Below, piece after piece: positions 16,848 through 26,976 of a stretch of DNA of 64,000 nucleotides. The position numbers and the translations under genes are program-made. The stretch is from Exiguobacterium acetylicum. Lineage in GTDB: Bacteria; Bacillota; Bacilli; Exiguobacteriales; Exiguobacteriaceae. Numbering within the stretch: position 1 is the stretch's first letter; every line of letters begins with the position of its first letter. Under the pieces are notes generated by a model. The model made no database searches, was not told where the DNA came from, and saw nothing but the letters and a program-made list of their open reading frames with translations. The DNA is taken from positions 1,824,001 through 1,888,000 of the forward strand of contig NZ_CP082333.1 in assembly GCF_019890935.1 (NCBI RefSeq). Direction: 5' to 3'.

Positions 16848-19688
16848 TTATGATGTGTGATTCGATACGTGTGATGGTGCTGTTGGAGTAGAAGCAGTCG
16901 CTGTGAGTGCATCATTGATGATACGTGCCTGCTCTACTTTATGACCTGACGGGTCACCTTCCGCTGTACTCGAACGGCGACGACGACCGATGTAACGGAC
17001 GGTTTGAATGCCGTTCGGTGCAACTGTCTCAAGACGCGGTTCCATGAAGGACCACGCACCCATGTTTTTCGGTTCTTCTTGCACCCAGACCATCTCTTCG
17101 ACGGCTTCATAGCGCGCGATGACTTCTTGTAAGGCTTTCGCCGGGAACGGATACAACTCCTCGACCCGGACGATCTGTAGCCAATCGAGATTCTCATCTG
17201 ATTTCGAAACGGCTTCCGCTAGATCGATTGCCATCTTACCAGAACAGAACACAAGACGTTTAACACGATCTGGTGCTTCTCCGAGCCCTGATTGTTCGAT
17301 GACACGTTGGAAACTACCTTCCGTCAACTCAGAAACATCGGATGTCGCAAGCGGATGACGCAAGAGACTCTTCGGTGTCATGACGACGAGCGGTCGGACT
17401 TCCTCTTTTCCGAGAATCGCTGCTTGTCGGCGCAATAAGTGGAAGTACTGGGCTGCGCTCGATACGTTCGCGACCGTCCAGTTTTTCTCACCCGATAACG
17501 TCAAGAAGCGTTCTAAACGACCACTCGAGTGTTCTGGTCCTTGCCCCTCATAACCATGCGGAAGCAACATGACGAGACCTGACGTTTGTCCCCATTTCGC
17601 GCGGCTAGCTGAGATGAACTGGTCGAAGATGACTTGACCTGAGTTCGCAAAGTCCCCATATTGCGCTTCCCATAATACGAGTGTTTCCGGAGCGAAGACG
17701 TTATAACCGTATTCAAAACCAAGTACACCTGCTTCAGACAACGGACTGTTGTAGACCGAGAATGATGCAGTTGCCGTTGACAAGGCATGGAGTGGCGAGA
17801 AGCCTTCTCCTGTTTTCACATCATGAAGATTAATGTTCCGTTGTGCGAACGTTCCCCGTTCAGAATCTTGACCGCTCAAGCGGATGGGTGTTCCATCTGA
17901 GAGGATCGAAGCGAACGCCAACGTTTCGGCATGTCCCCAGTCAATTCCGTTCTTCGTCGAGAACGCATCCGTCCGGCGCTTCAGGACTTTCTCAAGTTTA
18001 TGGAACACTTGGAAGCCATCCGGCCACTGTAATAATTCTTCATTGTACGCCGTCAATGTTTCGATCGAGACCCCTGTCTCGATTGTCGGAACGCCTTTAA
18101 AGACGACGTCCGGCATGACCCCACCATACTCTTTCTCGACGTTCGGTACTTTTTCGCGCGCCGCTTTCATTTGGTCATTGATTGATGTTTCAATCGATTG
18201 AATTTCGTCAGCTGTCGCATCCCCGTTCGCGACAAGTGTTTTCCCGTACAAGACACGAATTGGGTCATGTTTATGAATCAAATCGTATAAGACCGGGTTC
18301 GTATTCATCGGTTCATCCATTTCGTTATGACCAAAACGACGGTATCCGATCAAATCAATCATGACATCCTTCTTGAACGTTGCCCGGTATTCGCTCGCGA
18401 GCAACGCGACAGCAAGACAGCTTTCCGGCTCATCCGCGTTGACGTGGAAAACTGGGATCTCATACCCTTTGGCAAGATCACTCGAGTAACGCGTCGAACG
18501 GGAGTCCGTCGGCTCCGTCGTGAAGCCGATCGTGTTGTTCGCGATGATGTGAATCGTTCCGCCGGTGTTATATCCTTTGAGATTCGCTAAATTTAATGTT
18601 TCAGCCACGATTCCTTGGCCTGGGAACGCTGCATCACCGTGGATCAGGATTGCAGCAGCAGCCGCTTGATCTTGGCGTGGCGCACCTTTTTGTGAGCGAT
18701 CATCTTGTGCCGCACGTGTGAAGCCTTCGACGACTGGATCAACGAACTCAAGGTGCGACGGGTTGTTCGCAAGCGTCATCCGCACGTTACGTGTCTCTTG
18801 CTCGAGTTTTCGGTTTAAACCGAGGTGATATTTCACGTCGCCCGTCCAACCGTACGTGATCCCAATCGAGCCTTCAGATGGTACGAGGTCGTGGTTCGGT
18901 GCATGTTGGAACTCAGCAAAGATCATTTCATATGGCTTCCCGAGTACGTGCGCCAAAACGTTCAACCGTCCACGGTGTGCCATTCCGATATTGATCGTCT
19001 CCGACCCGTTCGAGATGAGGTGTCCGACGATCGTGTCGAGCAATGGCACCATCGCATCTAGTCCTTCAATCGAGAAGCGTTTTTGACCGACATATGTTTT
19101 ATGCAAGTATTTTTCGAAGAGGTCCGTTTCAGCTAAGCGTTTGAACAACTGTTTCTTTTGTTCAACATCTAGCGTCGCTGTCAAAGCACCTTGCTCGATT
19201 TTCTGACGGAGCCATTTCTTTTCATCGAGATCATCGACATGCTGAAACTCAACTGCGGCTGCTCCCGTGTACTGCGCTTTTAAATGTTCGATGCCTTCAA
19301 ACGCGTCCTGTACACCAGTTGGTGGTTCAGGGCAAACGAGTGACACTGGCATTTTACGAAGATCTGCCTCTGTCAATCCGTACTGACTCAATTCGAATAA
19401 CCCTGTTTCTCGCGGATGGTCCTTCAGCGGATAGATATCCGCCGCAAGATGTCCTTTTGCACGAATTTGTTCCGCTAAACGATTCGCCGCAAGATATTTT
19501 TCGAAATCTCCTGTCTCGACTTGCATCGGTACGACTGGTTCCGTCACGGGTGCACCATGCTCTTCGAAATAAGCACGTGTCTCCTCATCAACGGATGTCT
19601 TGTCTTCTAAAAAACGCTCGTACAATTCAATGATGTAGCCAAGGTTTGGTCCATAAAATGCTTGTTGATCTTGCTCGTGGCCTGCCAT
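16848..19688 (-). CDS. odhA: 2-oxoglutarate dehydrogenase E1 component
   Basis: A 946-residue thiamine-diphosphate enzyme that decarboxylates 2-oxoglutarate. The N-terminal segment (YGPNLGYIIELYERFLEDK) is the E2-docking region. IGMAHRGRLNVLAHVLGKP near residue 240 and HGDAAFPGQGIVAETLNL near 350 are family signatures, and RRFGHNEMDEP follows. The C-terminal transketolase-like part contains EYGYNVFAPETLVLWEAQYGD (given in two pieces: EYGYNVFAPE, then TLVLWEAQYGD). GGGGGGAACC precedes the start. A cre site lies about 75 bp upstream, so glucose repression through CcpA is likely. Confidence 0.96.
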   Translation of the reverse strand: MAGHEQDQQAFYGPNLGYIIELYERFLEDKTSVDEETRAYFEEHGAPVTEPVVPMQVETGDFEKYLAANRLAEQIRAKGHLAADIYPLKDHPRETGLFELSQYGLTEADLRKMPVSLVCPEPPTGVQDAFEGIEHLKAQYTGAAAVEFQHVDDLDEKKWLRQKIEQGALTATLDVEQKKQLFKRLAETDLFEKYLHKTYVGQKRFSIEGLDAMVPLLDTIVGHLISNGSETINIGMAHRGRLNVLAHVLGKPYEMIFAEFQHAPNHDLVPSEGSIGITYGWTGDVKYHLGLNRKLEQETRNVRMTLANNPSHLEFVDPVVEGFTRAAQDDRSQKGAPRQDQAAAAAILIHGDAAFPGQGIVAETLNLANLKGYNTGGTIHIIANNTIGFTTEPTDSRSTRYSSDLAKGYEIPVFHVNADEPESCLAVALLASEYRATFKKDVMIDLIGYRRFGHNEMDEPMNTNPVLYDLIHKHDPIRVLYGKTLVANGDATADEIQSIETSINDQMKAAREKVPNVEKEYGGVMPDVVFKGVPTIETGVSIETLTAYNEELLQWPDGFQVFHKLEKVLKRRTDAFSTKNGIDWGHAETLAFASILSDGTPIRLSGQDSERGTFAQRNINLHDVKTGEGFSPLHALSTATASFSVYNSPLSEAGVLGFEYGYNVFAPETLVLWEAQYGDFANSGQVIFDQFISASRAKWGQTSGLVMLLPHGYEGQGPEHSSGRLERFLTLSGEKNWTVANVSSAAQYFHLLRRQAAILGKEEVRPLVVMTPKSLLRHPLATSDVSELTEGSFQRVIEQSGLGEAPDRVKRLVFCSGKMAIDLAEAVSKSDENLDWLQIVRVEELYPFPAKALQEVIARYEAVEEMVWVQEEPKNMGAWSFMEPRLETVAPNGIQTVRYIGRRRRSSTAEGDPSGHKVEQARIINDALTATASTPTAPSHVSNHTS

Positions 19689-19761
19689 GTACGGTTCCCC
19701 CCGTTTCTATATTTCTCCCCACACATCCAGTGGATACTAAATGTGTTTCCAGCCCTCTACC

Positions 19762-19775
19762 TGTTAGCGCTTTCA
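19762..19775 (-). promoter_or_regulatory. cre site upstream of odhAB
   Basis: On the minus strand TGAAAGCGCTAACA fits the CcpA consensus TGWAANCGNTNWCA at every defined position. It sits 74-87 bp before odhA, in the 312-bp gap 19689-20000. That gap also holds an inverted repeat GAATGA/TCATTC near 19815-19833 and the next operon's terminator, but no gene. Confidence 0.75.
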
Positions 19776-19961
19776 AAAGGAATTGCATGGATGAAACGCT
19801 GAACGTCATGAGAAGGAATGATCGTGTCATTCTTCTATGAAAGTGCCTTCGTTACTATATTACTACTCTTTTCCTGTGTGTGCATTTCGAATTCCCAAAT
19901 TCTCACGCTTAAATGTATAAGTTTTTCTTATGAGCGCTTAGCCAGTTATTTATGATTCGCC

Positions 19962-19997
19962 AAAAAACCGGCGTATCCGCATTTAGATACGCCGGTT
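19962..19997 (-). terminator. Terminator of the amino-acid ABC operon
   Basis: A perfect 12-bp stem AACCGGCGTATC / GATACGCCGGTT reads into TTTTTTGG on the minus strand. Confidence 0.9.
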
Positions 19998-20000
19998 CAA

Positions 20001-20729
20001 TCATAAGACTTTACTGAGGAACGATTGCGTCCGTTCGTGTTGTGGAGAATCAAACAATGCTTGTGGTACGTTCTCTTCGACGATATAACCACCATCCATG
20101 AATAAGACGCGATCTCCGACCTCACGAGCAAATCCCATCTCATGGGTCACGACGACCATCGTCATGCCTTCAAGAGCAAGTTGTTTCATGACGGCAAGCA
20201 CGTCACCGACCATTTCTGGGTCAAGTGCTGACGTTGGCTCATCGAATAACATGATTTTCGGATTCATTGCAAGCGCGCGGGCAATTGCGACCCGCTGTTT
20301 TTGCCCCCCAGATAATTCACCTGGATAATTATCGGCTTTTTCCCGTAATCCGACTTTATCGAGGAGTTCAAGCGCCCGCTGTTTCGCCTGTTCTTTATCC
20401 GATTTGCGCACTTTGATCGGTGCAAGCGTGACGTTTTCTAGTACGGTCTTATGCGGGAAGAGATTAAAATGTTGAAAGACCATCCCGACTTCTTCCCGGA
20501 CCTTGTTGATATCGACTTTTGGACTCGTGATGTCGAAATTATCGACGATGACGGTACCACCTGTAATCTCTTCCAATCGATTCAAACAGCGTAGAAACGT
20601 ACTTTTCCCAGATCCCGACGGACCGATGACACAAACGACTTCTTTTTCGGCAATCGAGACGTTGATGTCTTTTAAGACTTCATTCGAACCGAATGATTTC
20701 TTTAGATTCTTTACTTCAATGATACTCAT
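20001..20729 (-). CDS. Polar amino-acid ABC transporter ATP-binding protein
   Basis: A 242-residue ABC ATPase of the GlnQ/HisP branch. It has the Walker [13 protein letters not shown] near residue 36, Q-loop FQHFNLFPH, signature [15 protein letters not shown], Walker [15 protein letters not shown], and the H-loop VVTHEM. It energises the permease encoded upstream, which it overlaps by ATGA. Last gene of a binding protein-permease-ATPase operon. The substrate is not resolvable from the ATPase; glutamine, glutamate or arginine are the usual choices. Confidence 0.93.
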   Translation of the reverse strand: MSIIEVKNLKKSFGSNEVLKDINVSIAEKEVVCVIGPSGSGKSTFLRCLNRLEEITGGTVIVDNFDITSPKVDINKVREEVGMVFQHFNLFPHKTVLENVTLAPIKVRKSDKEQAKQRALELLDKVGLREKADNYPGELSGGQKQRVAIARALAMNPKIMLFDEPTSALDPEMVGDVLAVMKQLALEGMTMVVVTHEMGFAREVGDRVLFMDGGYIVEENVPQALFDSPQHERTQSFLSKVL

Positions 20730-21370
20730 CGTAATGTAAACCTCCGTTCCAAGAACTTCGCCACTAAGGACAAGAGATAAATGATGACGAAGTACATCAA
20801 TCCGACGACGGACCAGACGATGAATGGTTCAAACGTCGTTGACTGCTGCACTTGACCTTGTTGCGTCAAGTCAGCGATGCCGATAATCGACAACAACGAG
20901 GTATCTTTTAAGCTGATGATCGATTGGTTCGTAATCGTTGGTAACATCCGACGAAATGCTTGCGGTAGGATGATCTGTACCATCGTTTGACGCCCTGTCA
21001 TTCCGAGTGAACGTGCAGCTTCTGTTTGTCCTTTATCAATCGACTGGATACCAGCTCGAATGATTTCCGCAAAATAAGCACCGGCATTGATTGCGACCGT
21101 CAGTATCCCTGCATACATCCGGTCCATCGATAACCATTCGAGCGAATTGAGTCCAAAGTAGATGAAGAATAATTGAACGATGAACGGCGTTCCGCGAATG
21201 ACATCGATGTAGACGATCGCGATCCCGTTTAAGATTTTTAATGGTGATAATCGCATCAATGCGACGACTAAGCCAATCAGAAAGCCGACGATGACCGCGA
21301 TGATGAAAATATACAATGTGACTTGAAGCCCTTCCAAGAAAAATGGAAATGCGGTTTTGACCACTTCCAT
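20726..21370 (-). CDS. Polar amino-acid ABC transporter permease
   Basis: A 214-residue membrane permease of the HisM/GlnP type with about five helices. The coupling motif [22 protein letters not shown] lies near residue 135 (shown as [22 protein letters not shown]). [16 protein letters not shown] is the other family signature. It probably works as a homodimer because only one permease gene is present. It overlaps the ATPase gene and follows the binding protein by 31 bases. Confidence 0.93.
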   Translation of the reverse strand: MEVVKTAFPFFLEGLQVTLYIFIIAVIVGFLIGLVVALMRLSPLKILNGIAIVYIDVIRGTPFIVQLFFIYFGLNSLEWLSMDRMYAGILTVAINAGAYFAEIIRAGIQSIDKGQTEAARSLGMTGRQTMVQIILPQAFRRMLPTITNQSIISLKDTSLLSIIGIADLTQQGQVQQSTTFEPFIVWSVVGLMYFVIIYLLSLVAKFLERRFTLR

Positions 21371-21401
21371 TGGTTATCCCACTCCCTTATCGCCTTGCGA
21401 C

Positions 21402-22169
21402 TTATTTCAGATACGTGTCAACGATTTTATCGTATTCACCGTTTTCTTTCAGATTCGCAAGTCCTTTGTTGATTTTCTTCATCAGATCCTCGTTCTCACC
21501 TTTTAAGACAGCGATTCCGTAGTTGTCCCCGTTGAGACGGTCTCCGACAAGTTTCAATCCAAGGTTTTGTTGTTTGTTGGCATATGAGATGACAGGATAA
21601 TCTTCAATCAAAGCAGCAGCGTTACCGTTCTTCACTTCTTGGAACATCGCTGGGCTGTCATTGAACTGTGTGACTGTGAAGCCAAGCTTATCTGCGTTAT
21701 CCGTTGCATATTTCGCACCAGTCGTTCCCTTTTTGACGGCCACTTTTTTCCCTTTTAAATCGTTGACGGATTTAATACCATTCTCATCTTCTTTGACGAC
21801 TAGAATAAGACCAGCTTTGAAGTATGGATCTGAGAATGTGACGACTTTCTTCCGTTCTGGCGTAATACTCATACCGGCAATGGCAACGTCCAATTGATTT
21901 GCTTGAAGTGCTGGAATGATGCCGCTAAAGTCCATCGCTTCAAATTGAATCTTGAAGTTCTGATCCTTCGCGATTGCTTTCATGAGATCGATATCGATTC
22001 CCTTGTACGTATCTCCGTCTTTATATTCGAATGGTGGATACGTGACGTCAATGCCAACCTTGTACGTCTTTCCTTCTGACGACTCTTCCTCTTTCGAACC
22101 GATGCTACACGCACCAAGCACGAGAACACAGCTCATCAAGAGCGCTAACAAGATACTCCCTTTTTTCAT
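21402..22169 (-). CDS. Polar amino-acid ABC transporter substrate-binding lipoprotein (GlnH-like)
   Basis: A 255-residue binding protein. The signal peptide ends in the lipobox LVLGAC, so Cys is lipidated and the protein is tethered outside the membrane. The type II periplasmic-binding fold shows VGIDVTYPPFEYKDG near the mature N-terminus, LDVAIAGMSITPERKK, and the hinge region. The sequence is closest in pattern to GlnH-type proteins, so glutamine or glutamate is the best guess for ligand. First gene of the operon. A 12/15 CodY-like sequence at 22280-22294 lies upstream and is only suggestive. Confidence 0.9.
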   Translation of the reverse strand: MKKGSILLALLMSCVLVLGACSIGSKEEESSEGKTYKVGIDVTYPPFEYKDGDTYKGIDIDLMKAIAKDQNFKIQFEAMDFSGIIPALQANQLDVAIAGMSITPERKKVVTFSDPYFKAGLILVVKEDENGIKSVNDLKGKKVAVKKGTTGAKYATDNADKLGFTVTQFNDSPAMFQEVKNGNAAALIEDYPVISYANKQQNLGLKLVGDRLNGDNYGIAVLKGENEDLMKKINKGLANLKENGEYDKIVDTYLK

Positions 22170-22324
22170 CTTTGTTTCCCCTCTCCTATGTGTTAAAGAT
22201 TGTTAACTCTACTTAGTACTTTCCCTGAAGAGTACCCTCTTTAAAACGTATTTTACCAGAAAAGTTCTAAAAAGATAAACTTTTCTGAATTTTTATTCGT
22301 TGTAACCGTTTTCTATTCAGCAAC

Positions 22325-22361
22325 AAAAAAGGAGGCAACCCCTTGTTGGGATTGCCTCCTT
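22325..22361 (-). terminator. Terminator after tRNA-Leu
   Basis: The stem AAGGAGGCAA / ATTGCCTCCTT (one G-T pair) reads into TTTTTTG on the minus strand, directly downstream of the tRNA. Confidence 0.85.
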
Positions 22362-22371
22362 CAATCATTTA

Positions 22372-22455
22372 TGCCGCCGAGAGGACTTGAACCTCCACGG
22401 TGTTGCCACCACTAGATTCTGAGTCTAGCGCGTCTACCAGTTCCGCCACGACGAC
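22372..22455 (-). tRNA. tRNA-Leu(CAG)
   Basis: An 84-nt class II tRNA. The acceptor stem GTCGTCG pairs with CGGCGGC using two G-U pairs, with discriminator A. The anticodon loop CTCAGAA between CTAGA and TCTAG gives anticodon CAG, reading CUG. A long variable arm and the T arm with TTCAAGT are present. CCA is not encoded. A strong promoter lies upstream and a terminator downstream, so it is a single-tRNA unit. Confidence 0.95.
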
Positions 22456-22471
22456 GTTGATTTATGATATT

Positions 22472-22501
22472 AATATAGCGGGTAACGAACTGAGTTGTCA
22501 A
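22472..22501 (-). promoter_or_regulatory. Promoter of tRNA-Leu
   Basis: On the minus strand TTGACA and TATATT are 18 bp apart and lie 17 bp before the tRNA. The -35 overlaps the end of the hydrolase gene. Confidence 0.8.
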
Positions 22502-23430
22502 TCATTTCGCAAGATGTTGCGAACGAACTTCTCGACGACATCATCATACAATGCCGGATCCTCGAAATAGGCCATCGCATGAGCGGCATTCGGAATGACG
22601 ACGAGTTCTTTTTCCGTTGGACAAGCTTCATACAGCTCATATACCATGTCTGTCGGTACGAACGTATCCGCCCCACCATGGATGAACAAAATCGGCACCT
22701 GTGCTTTTTTGACTTGTTTCAGCGCTGATGCTTCACGGAACGTATAACCTGCCTTTAGCTTCGTCAATACACTCGTCATCCCTAAGAACGGGAAGTGTGG
22801 TAGTCGGTACATCCGCTTCATCTGATACGCAAGGACAGCATTGACGGACGTATAGGCACAATCAGAAATGATTCCTTTGATTTGTGGTGGGAGTTGCTCG
22901 CCACTTGTCATCAATACGGTCGCCCCTCCCATCGACACTCCATGCAAGAACAGTTTCGCATCCAGTCCGATCCGTTCGATCAGATAGTTCGACCAACTGA
23001 GACAATCTTCCCGGTCATGCCATCCGAATCCGATATAGTGACCATCACTCATCCCGTGTCCACGATTATCGGGCATCATGACATGGAAACCGGCTTGATG
23101 GTACAGATAGGCGAATCCGGCTAAATCCGTTCCGACGCCTCCGTACCCGTGCACGAGAATGACGATCCGATCTGACGGAACAGGTGACGGAAGGAAATGA
23201 CCGCGTAACGTTAAGCCGTCTTTCGCTTCAATCTCGATCCGCTCAAGCGGTTGCTCCTTGATCCACGTCTGACCAGGTTGCATCAATCGGACCATCTCGT
23301 CACTCAAATCTCGATTATTCGATAAGAATGGCTTTGGATTCGTAGCGATTGCCATCTCATAAAAATAATAACTCGCTGCTACTAATCCGGATCCGATGAC
23401 TCCGATTCCAATTTTTGTTCTGCGACGCAT
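22498..23430 (-). CDS. Membrane-anchored alpha/beta hydrolase (YqkD-like)
   Basis: A 310-residue serine hydrolase. Residues 5-25 form an N-terminal membrane anchor (KIGIGVIGSGLVAASYYFY). The alpha/beta-hydrolase core shows the oxyanion motif VHGYGG near residue 90, nucleophile elbow HGVSMGGATV, and the catalytic His in NAAHAMAYF; the acid is probably Asp in HGGADTFVP. The architecture resembles B. subtilis YqkD. The substrate is unknown, perhaps an ester or lipid. ATG at 23430 is eight bases after AAGGAG; a GTG three codons earlier overlaps that site. Confidence 0.85.
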   Translation of the reverse strand: MRRRTKIGIGVIGSGLVAASYYFYEMAIATNPKPFLSNNRDLSDEMVRLMQPGQTWIKEQPLERIEIEAKDGLTLRGHFLPSPVPSDRIVILVHGYGGVGTDLAGFAYLYHQAGFHVMMPDNRGHGMSDGHYIGFGWHDREDCLSWSNYLIERIGLDAKLFLHGVSMGGATVLMTSGEQLPPQIKGIISDCAYTSVNAVLAYQMKRMYRLPHFPFLGMTSVLTKLKAGYTFREASALKQVKKAQVPILFIHGGADTFVPTDMVYELYEACPTEKELVVIPNAAHAMAYFEDPALYDDVVEKFVRNILRND

Positions 23431-23451
23431 CTGCCCCACTCCTTCTTTCCG

Positions 23452-23793
23452 TTATAGCTCGATCTTCAGTTGAGCAGCATGGTCATCCTCTTCATCCTGC
23501 AAGACTTGTTGACGTAATCGTTGTTCTTGTTGCTGACGCCGGTAGGCAAACTCTTGAATGAGCTCTGTACCCGTGAATCCATCTTCTACGAGTTCGCTCA
23601 ATAAATCCGTTTCTGTCTCGACGACCTCGCCCGGACGTCGCATGACGAGAACATCTCCGACTTGTGCAATCAGCAATTCATCTTCTAGACGAAGTGCATC
23701 GTAAAATGGTTCCGGTAACGTCATCCGACGGGTCTCCGGGTTGATATGGACGCGTTTATAAACGCCTAATGCTTGAAACTTACGACGTGCCAT
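23452..23793 (-). CDS. AbrB/MazE/SpoVT-like small DNA-binding protein
   Basis: A 113-residue protein. Residues 12-52 (KRVHINPETRRMTLPEPFYD, then LLIAQVGDVLVMRR) fit a swapped-hairpin AbrB domain. The C-terminal half holds a helix resembling the LVxxGxxGxxLIxEFxxRR tail seen in AbrB/MazE-type proteins, ending in a Gln/Glu-rich coil. No toxin gene lies next to it. It sits between the S66 peptidase (16 bases upstream) and the hydrolase (21 bases downstream), so the three may be one operon. AAAAGGAG precedes the start. The DNA-binding call is moderate; targets unknown. Confidence 0.6.
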   Translation of the reverse strand: MARRKFQALGVYKRVHINPETRRMTLPEPFYDALRLEDELLIAQVGDVLVMRRPGEVVETETDLLSELVEDGFTGTELIQEFAYRRQQQEQRLRQQVLQDEEDDHAAQLKIEL

Positions 23794-23808
23794 TGCGTGC
23801 TCTCCTTT

Positions 23809-24819
23809 TTAGTTGAACGTCAGATCGATTCGTGAATCTTTTCCTTGAATACGAACCGTACCCGTCGCTCCATTGATTAACGTCAACTGTGGCGGCTGAT
23901 GACCGATGTCAAGATCGTATAAGACTGGTAAGCCCGTCTCATCCGCTAGATATTGATACACGTCTAGCCATGTCAGGTCTTCTGTAATCCTTGCAGACGT
24001 GCGCCCGAATAAAAAGCCAGCCGCATGGTCGAACCACCCAGCATACGCCATTTGTCGCAGTGTCCGGTGCACCTCTGCAGAATTCGCTTCAGACACCTCG
24101 AAGTACCAGAGAATCGGTTCTCCGTTGATCTCTTCATGCTGGAAACGTTGCACATCTCCATACGGTGTCCCAATCAGATGGCGAATCGTCTCCAAACACC
24201 CACCAAGTAAACGTCCTGTTACCTCGGTTCGCTCATCAAGTGCTTTCCATTCCGTCGCTTCCGATAGCTGAAATAAAGAACCTGCTGGACGTTCTTCATC
24301 AGTCCACTCGGATTGATAACGATCGGAAGCCCACTGTGTAACGGTTCCTCCAGTTGGCGTCGCGAGCACCCGTCGCCAGGCACTTGTCGTCTCATCCCAT
24401 TCTTCACTTCGAAGCTCAACGAAATTCGGACCATGTGCTGTTGCAATTCCCGTCTGCAGCGTCAGACTGAGCAATAACGTACTGATATCAGAATAACCAA
24501 GCAACCATTTTGTTTGGTAAGTAGCTAGCGTCAACTCGGGTAAAAGATCAATGGCACGTTCTCCACCAAATGGCGGGATGACGGCATCAATCGTCTCATC
24601 CGTCATCATGTGATTCAATTCCTCCGCCCGTTGTTTGACCGGTGCACTCTCAGCAAGTTGATGCGACCAAATCGTTTCACCTAAACGGACGTTCATTTGC
24701 CGTGCTTGTACCTGTTCAACTGCTCGTTCGACCCATTCCTGTTGCTGTTCACGTAATCCGGAGGAGGGCGCCGTCACTCCGATCGTTTGACCTGTCCAAC
24801 CTAAAAATGGATATTTCAT
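23809..24819 (-). CDS. S66 family peptidase (LD-carboxypeptidase / MccF-like)
   Basis: A 336-residue cytosolic serine peptidase. Family S66 marks are IGVTAPSSGL at the N-terminus, GGERAIDLLPEL, the nucleophile Ser in LLGYSDISTLL near residue 107, Glu in LGGCLETIRHL, and His in LDIGHQPPQLTLING. LdcA enzymes recycle murein tetrapeptides; MccF relatives degrade microcin C-type peptidyl-nucleotides. The length over 330 and the LRSEEWDETT insertion lean toward the MccF-like branch, but I cannot settle this by eye. GGGGGTCACC precedes ATG. Confidence 0.85.
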   Translation of the reverse strand: MKYPFLGWTGQTIGVTAPSSGLREQQQEWVERAVEQVQARQMNVRLGETIWSHQLAESAPVKQRAEELNHMMTDETIDAVIPPFGGERAIDLLPELTLATYQTKWLLGYSDISTLLLSLTLQTGIATAHGPNFVELRSEEWDETTSAWRRVLATPTGGTVTQWASDRYQSEWTDEERPAGSLFQLSEATEWKALDERTEVTGRLLGGCLETIRHLIGTPYGDVQRFQHEEINGEPILWYFEVSEANSAEVHRTLRQMAYAGWFDHAAGFLFGRTSARITEDLTWLDVYQYLADETGLPVLYDLDIGHQPPQLTLINGATGTVRIQGKDSRIDLTFN

Positions 24820-24934
24820 GGTGACCCCCTATAATGTCATTGTGTGAAACTATCTTCTCGTCAAAATATGAGTTCATTATACCGTTCTTATGCCGCATTA
24901 CCAACTTTTATCCTGTTCGAACGTCATGATACGA

Positions 24935-25003
24935 ACAAAAAAACACGATTCCGTACGAGCGACCTGAATGATCAAGTCACCTCGACGAAACCGTGTTTGA
25001 TTT
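24935..25003 (-). terminator. Terminator of the aldehyde dehydrogenase-DUF779 operon
   Basis: A long imperfect hairpin (AAACACG...CGTGTTT with inner CGAG/CTCG) reads into a run of seven T on the minus strand. Confidence 0.75.
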
Positions 25004-25007
25004 TTCA

Positions 25008-25376
25008 TTAGCTTGACGCTGATAGTTCAGCGTATTCCTCTTGCGTGAACGCACGGGAGCGTGTCAAAAAACGTTTCCCTTCGACACCTTCAAGAGAAAA
25101 CATTCCGCCTCGACCATCCACGACATCAATGATGAGTTGCGTATGTTTCCAGTACTCATATTGATCTTCATGAATATAAAACGGACAACCACCAATCTCT
25201 CCCAGTTTTTTATCCTGATCTCCTAGGAATAGATCACCCTGCGCAAAACACATCGGGGAACTGCCATCGCAACAACCACCAGATTGATGAAACATCAACG
25301 GACCGTGTTTTTCTCTCAACTGGTCGATTAACTCTAGACAAGCTACCGTCGCCTGAACACGTTCCACCATTTGCAT
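25008..25376 (-). CDS. DUF779 protein, aldehyde dehydrogenase partner
   Basis: A 122-residue soluble Cys-rich protein of family DUF779. The marks are FHQSGGCCDGSSPMCF near residue 30, FLGDQDKKLGEIGGCPFYI, and VVDGRGGMFSLEG. The family is nearly always next to an AcoD/AldB-type aldehyde dehydrogenase, as here, 16 bases downstream. The Cys pattern suggests metal or redox chemistry. The precise role is not established to my knowledge. Confidence 0.88.
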   Translation of the reverse strand: MQMVERVQATVACLELIDQLREKHGPLMFHQSGGCCDGSSPMCFAQGDLFLGDQDKKLGEIGGCPFYIHEDQYEYWKHTQLIIDVVDGRGGMFSLEGVEGKRFLTRSRAFTQEEYAELSASS

Positions 25377-25392
25377 CCACGTCCTTTCCGAC

Positions 25393-26913
25393 TTAGAAGA
25401 AACCGAGTTTATTCGGGTTATAGCTAACGAGTAGGTTTTTCGTCCGTTGGTAATGGTTGAGCATCATCTTATGGTTTTCACGTCCGATACCTGACATTTT
25501 GTAACCACCAAACGCCGCGTGAGCTGGATATTGGTGATAACAGTTCGTCCAGACGCGTCCTGCTTCGATCGCACGTCCAAATCGATAAGCACGGTTCATG
25601 TCACGTGTCCAGACGCCGGCACCAAGACCATATAACGTATCATTCGCGATTTCGAGTGCTTCTTCTTCCGTCTTGAATGTCGTGACCGACAGAACCGGTC
25701 CGAAAATTTCTTCTTGGAAGATTCGCATCTTATTGTGTCCTTTGAAGATCGTTGGTTGGATGTAATATCCTTCTGCGAGATCTCCTTCGAGCATGTTGCG
25801 CTCTCCACCAATAAGACATTCTGCGCCTTCCGACTTACCGATTTCCAGATATGAAAGGATTTTCTCCATCTGTTCGTTTGAAGCTTGAGCACCCATCATG
25901 ACGTCCGAATCAAGAGGATTTCCAATCTTGATGGCTTTGACGCGCTCTAGAACACGTTCCATGAACGGCTCGTAAATTGATTCTTGAATCAAGGCACGCG
26001 ACGGACACGTACAGACTTCTCCTTGGTTCAACGCAAACATCAGTAATCCTTCGATTGCTTTATCGAAGAAAGCATCATCTGCCTGCATGATATCCTCAAA
26101 GAAGATGTTCGGTGATTTCCCGCCAAGCTCGAGTGTGACCGGAATCAAGTTTTGTGATGCGTACTGCATGATCAAACGTCCTGTCGTCGTCTCACCCGTA
26201 AAGGCGATTTTGGCGATTCGTTTGCTTGAAGCGAGTGGTTTCCCTGCCTCGAGACCAAATCCATTGACGATGTTCACGACTCCAGGTGGCAATAAATCCT
26301 CGACAAGTTCCATGAGCACCATGATGCTCGCTGGTGTTTGTTCTGCTGGTTTTAAGACGACACAGTTTCCTGCTGCGAGAGCCGGTGCCAGTTTCCAGAC
26401 AGCCATCAGGAGTGGGAAGTTCCACGGAATGATTTGACCAACGACGCCAAGTGGCTCATGGAAGTGATACGCTACCGTGTCTTGATCGAGTTCGCCGACC
26501 GAACCTTCTTGGGCACGGATGACGCCGGCGAAATAACGGAAGTGATCGATCGCGAGCGGTAGATCGGCGTTGAGTGTCTCGCGGACCGCTTTCCCGTTCT
26601 CAAGTGTCTCTGCATAAGCAAGCATCTCGAGGTTTTCTTCCATTCGATTCGCGATTTTATTTAAAATGTTTGAGCGTTCCGTTACAGACGTTTTCCCCCA
26701 TGCTTCTTTTGCCGCGTGTGCTGCGTCAAGAGCCAGTTCGATGTCTTCCTTACCGGATCGAGCGACTTGGCACAATACTTTACCAGTGACCGGTGTGACA
26801 TTATCAAAATATTCTCCCCCGACAGGTGCCGTCCACTTTCCATTGATGTAATTTTCATACCGTTCCTTGTACTGTACCTTTGACCCTTGCTTGTTCGGAA
26901 TGTCATAAATCAT
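25393..26913 (-). CDS. NAD(P)-dependent aldehyde dehydrogenase (AcoD/AldB type)
   Basis: A 506-residue cytosolic dehydrogenase that oxidises aliphatic aldehydes such as acetaldehyde to acids. Family marks are [19 protein letters not shown] near residue 160, FTGETTTGR at the cofactor loop, the general base Glu in LELGGKSPN, and the catalytic Cys in [11 protein letters not shown] with its neighbouring second Cys, characteristic of this branch. GGAGGAAATAACGC precedes the start. A cre site 50-63 bp upstream implies use under glucose-poor conditions, probably to recover carbon from acetaldehyde. Confidence 0.92.
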   Translation of the reverse strand: MIYDIPNKQGSKVQYKERYENYINGKWTAPVGGEYFDNVTPVTGKVLCQVARSGKEDIELALDAAHAAKEAWGKTSVTERSNILNKIANRMEENLEMLAYAETLENGKAVRETLNADLPLAIDHFRYFAGVIRAQEGSVGELDQDTVAYHFHEPLGVVGQIIPWNFPLLMAVWKLAPALAAGNCVVLKPAEQTPASIMVLMELVEDLLPPGVVNIVNGFGLEAGKPLASSKRIAKIAFTGETTTGRLIMQYASQNLIPVTLELGGKSPNIFFEDIMQADDAFFDKAIEGLLMFALNQGEVCTCPSRALIQESIYEPFMERVLERVKAIKIGNPLDSDVMMGAQASNEQMEKILSYLEIGKSEGAECLIGGERNMLEGDLAEGYYIQPTIFKGHNKMRIFQEEIFGPVLSVTTFKTEEEALEIANDTLYGLGAGVWTRDMNRAYRFGRAIEAGRVWTNCYHQYPAHAAFGGYKMSGIGRENHKMMLNHYQRTKNLLVSYNPNKLGFF

Positions 26914-26962
26914 GCGTTATTTCCTCCCTCAACTAAAATGGTCAAGCAGTGAGACGGATGCT

Positions 26963-26976
26963 TGTATGCGCTTACA
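26963..26976 (-). promoter_or_regulatory. cre-like site upstream of the aldehyde dehydrogenase gene
   Basis: On the minus strand TGTAAGCGCATACA fits the relaxed cre consensus TGNAANCGNWNNCA at all positions and the stricter TGWAANCGNTNWCA at all but one. Confidence 0.7.
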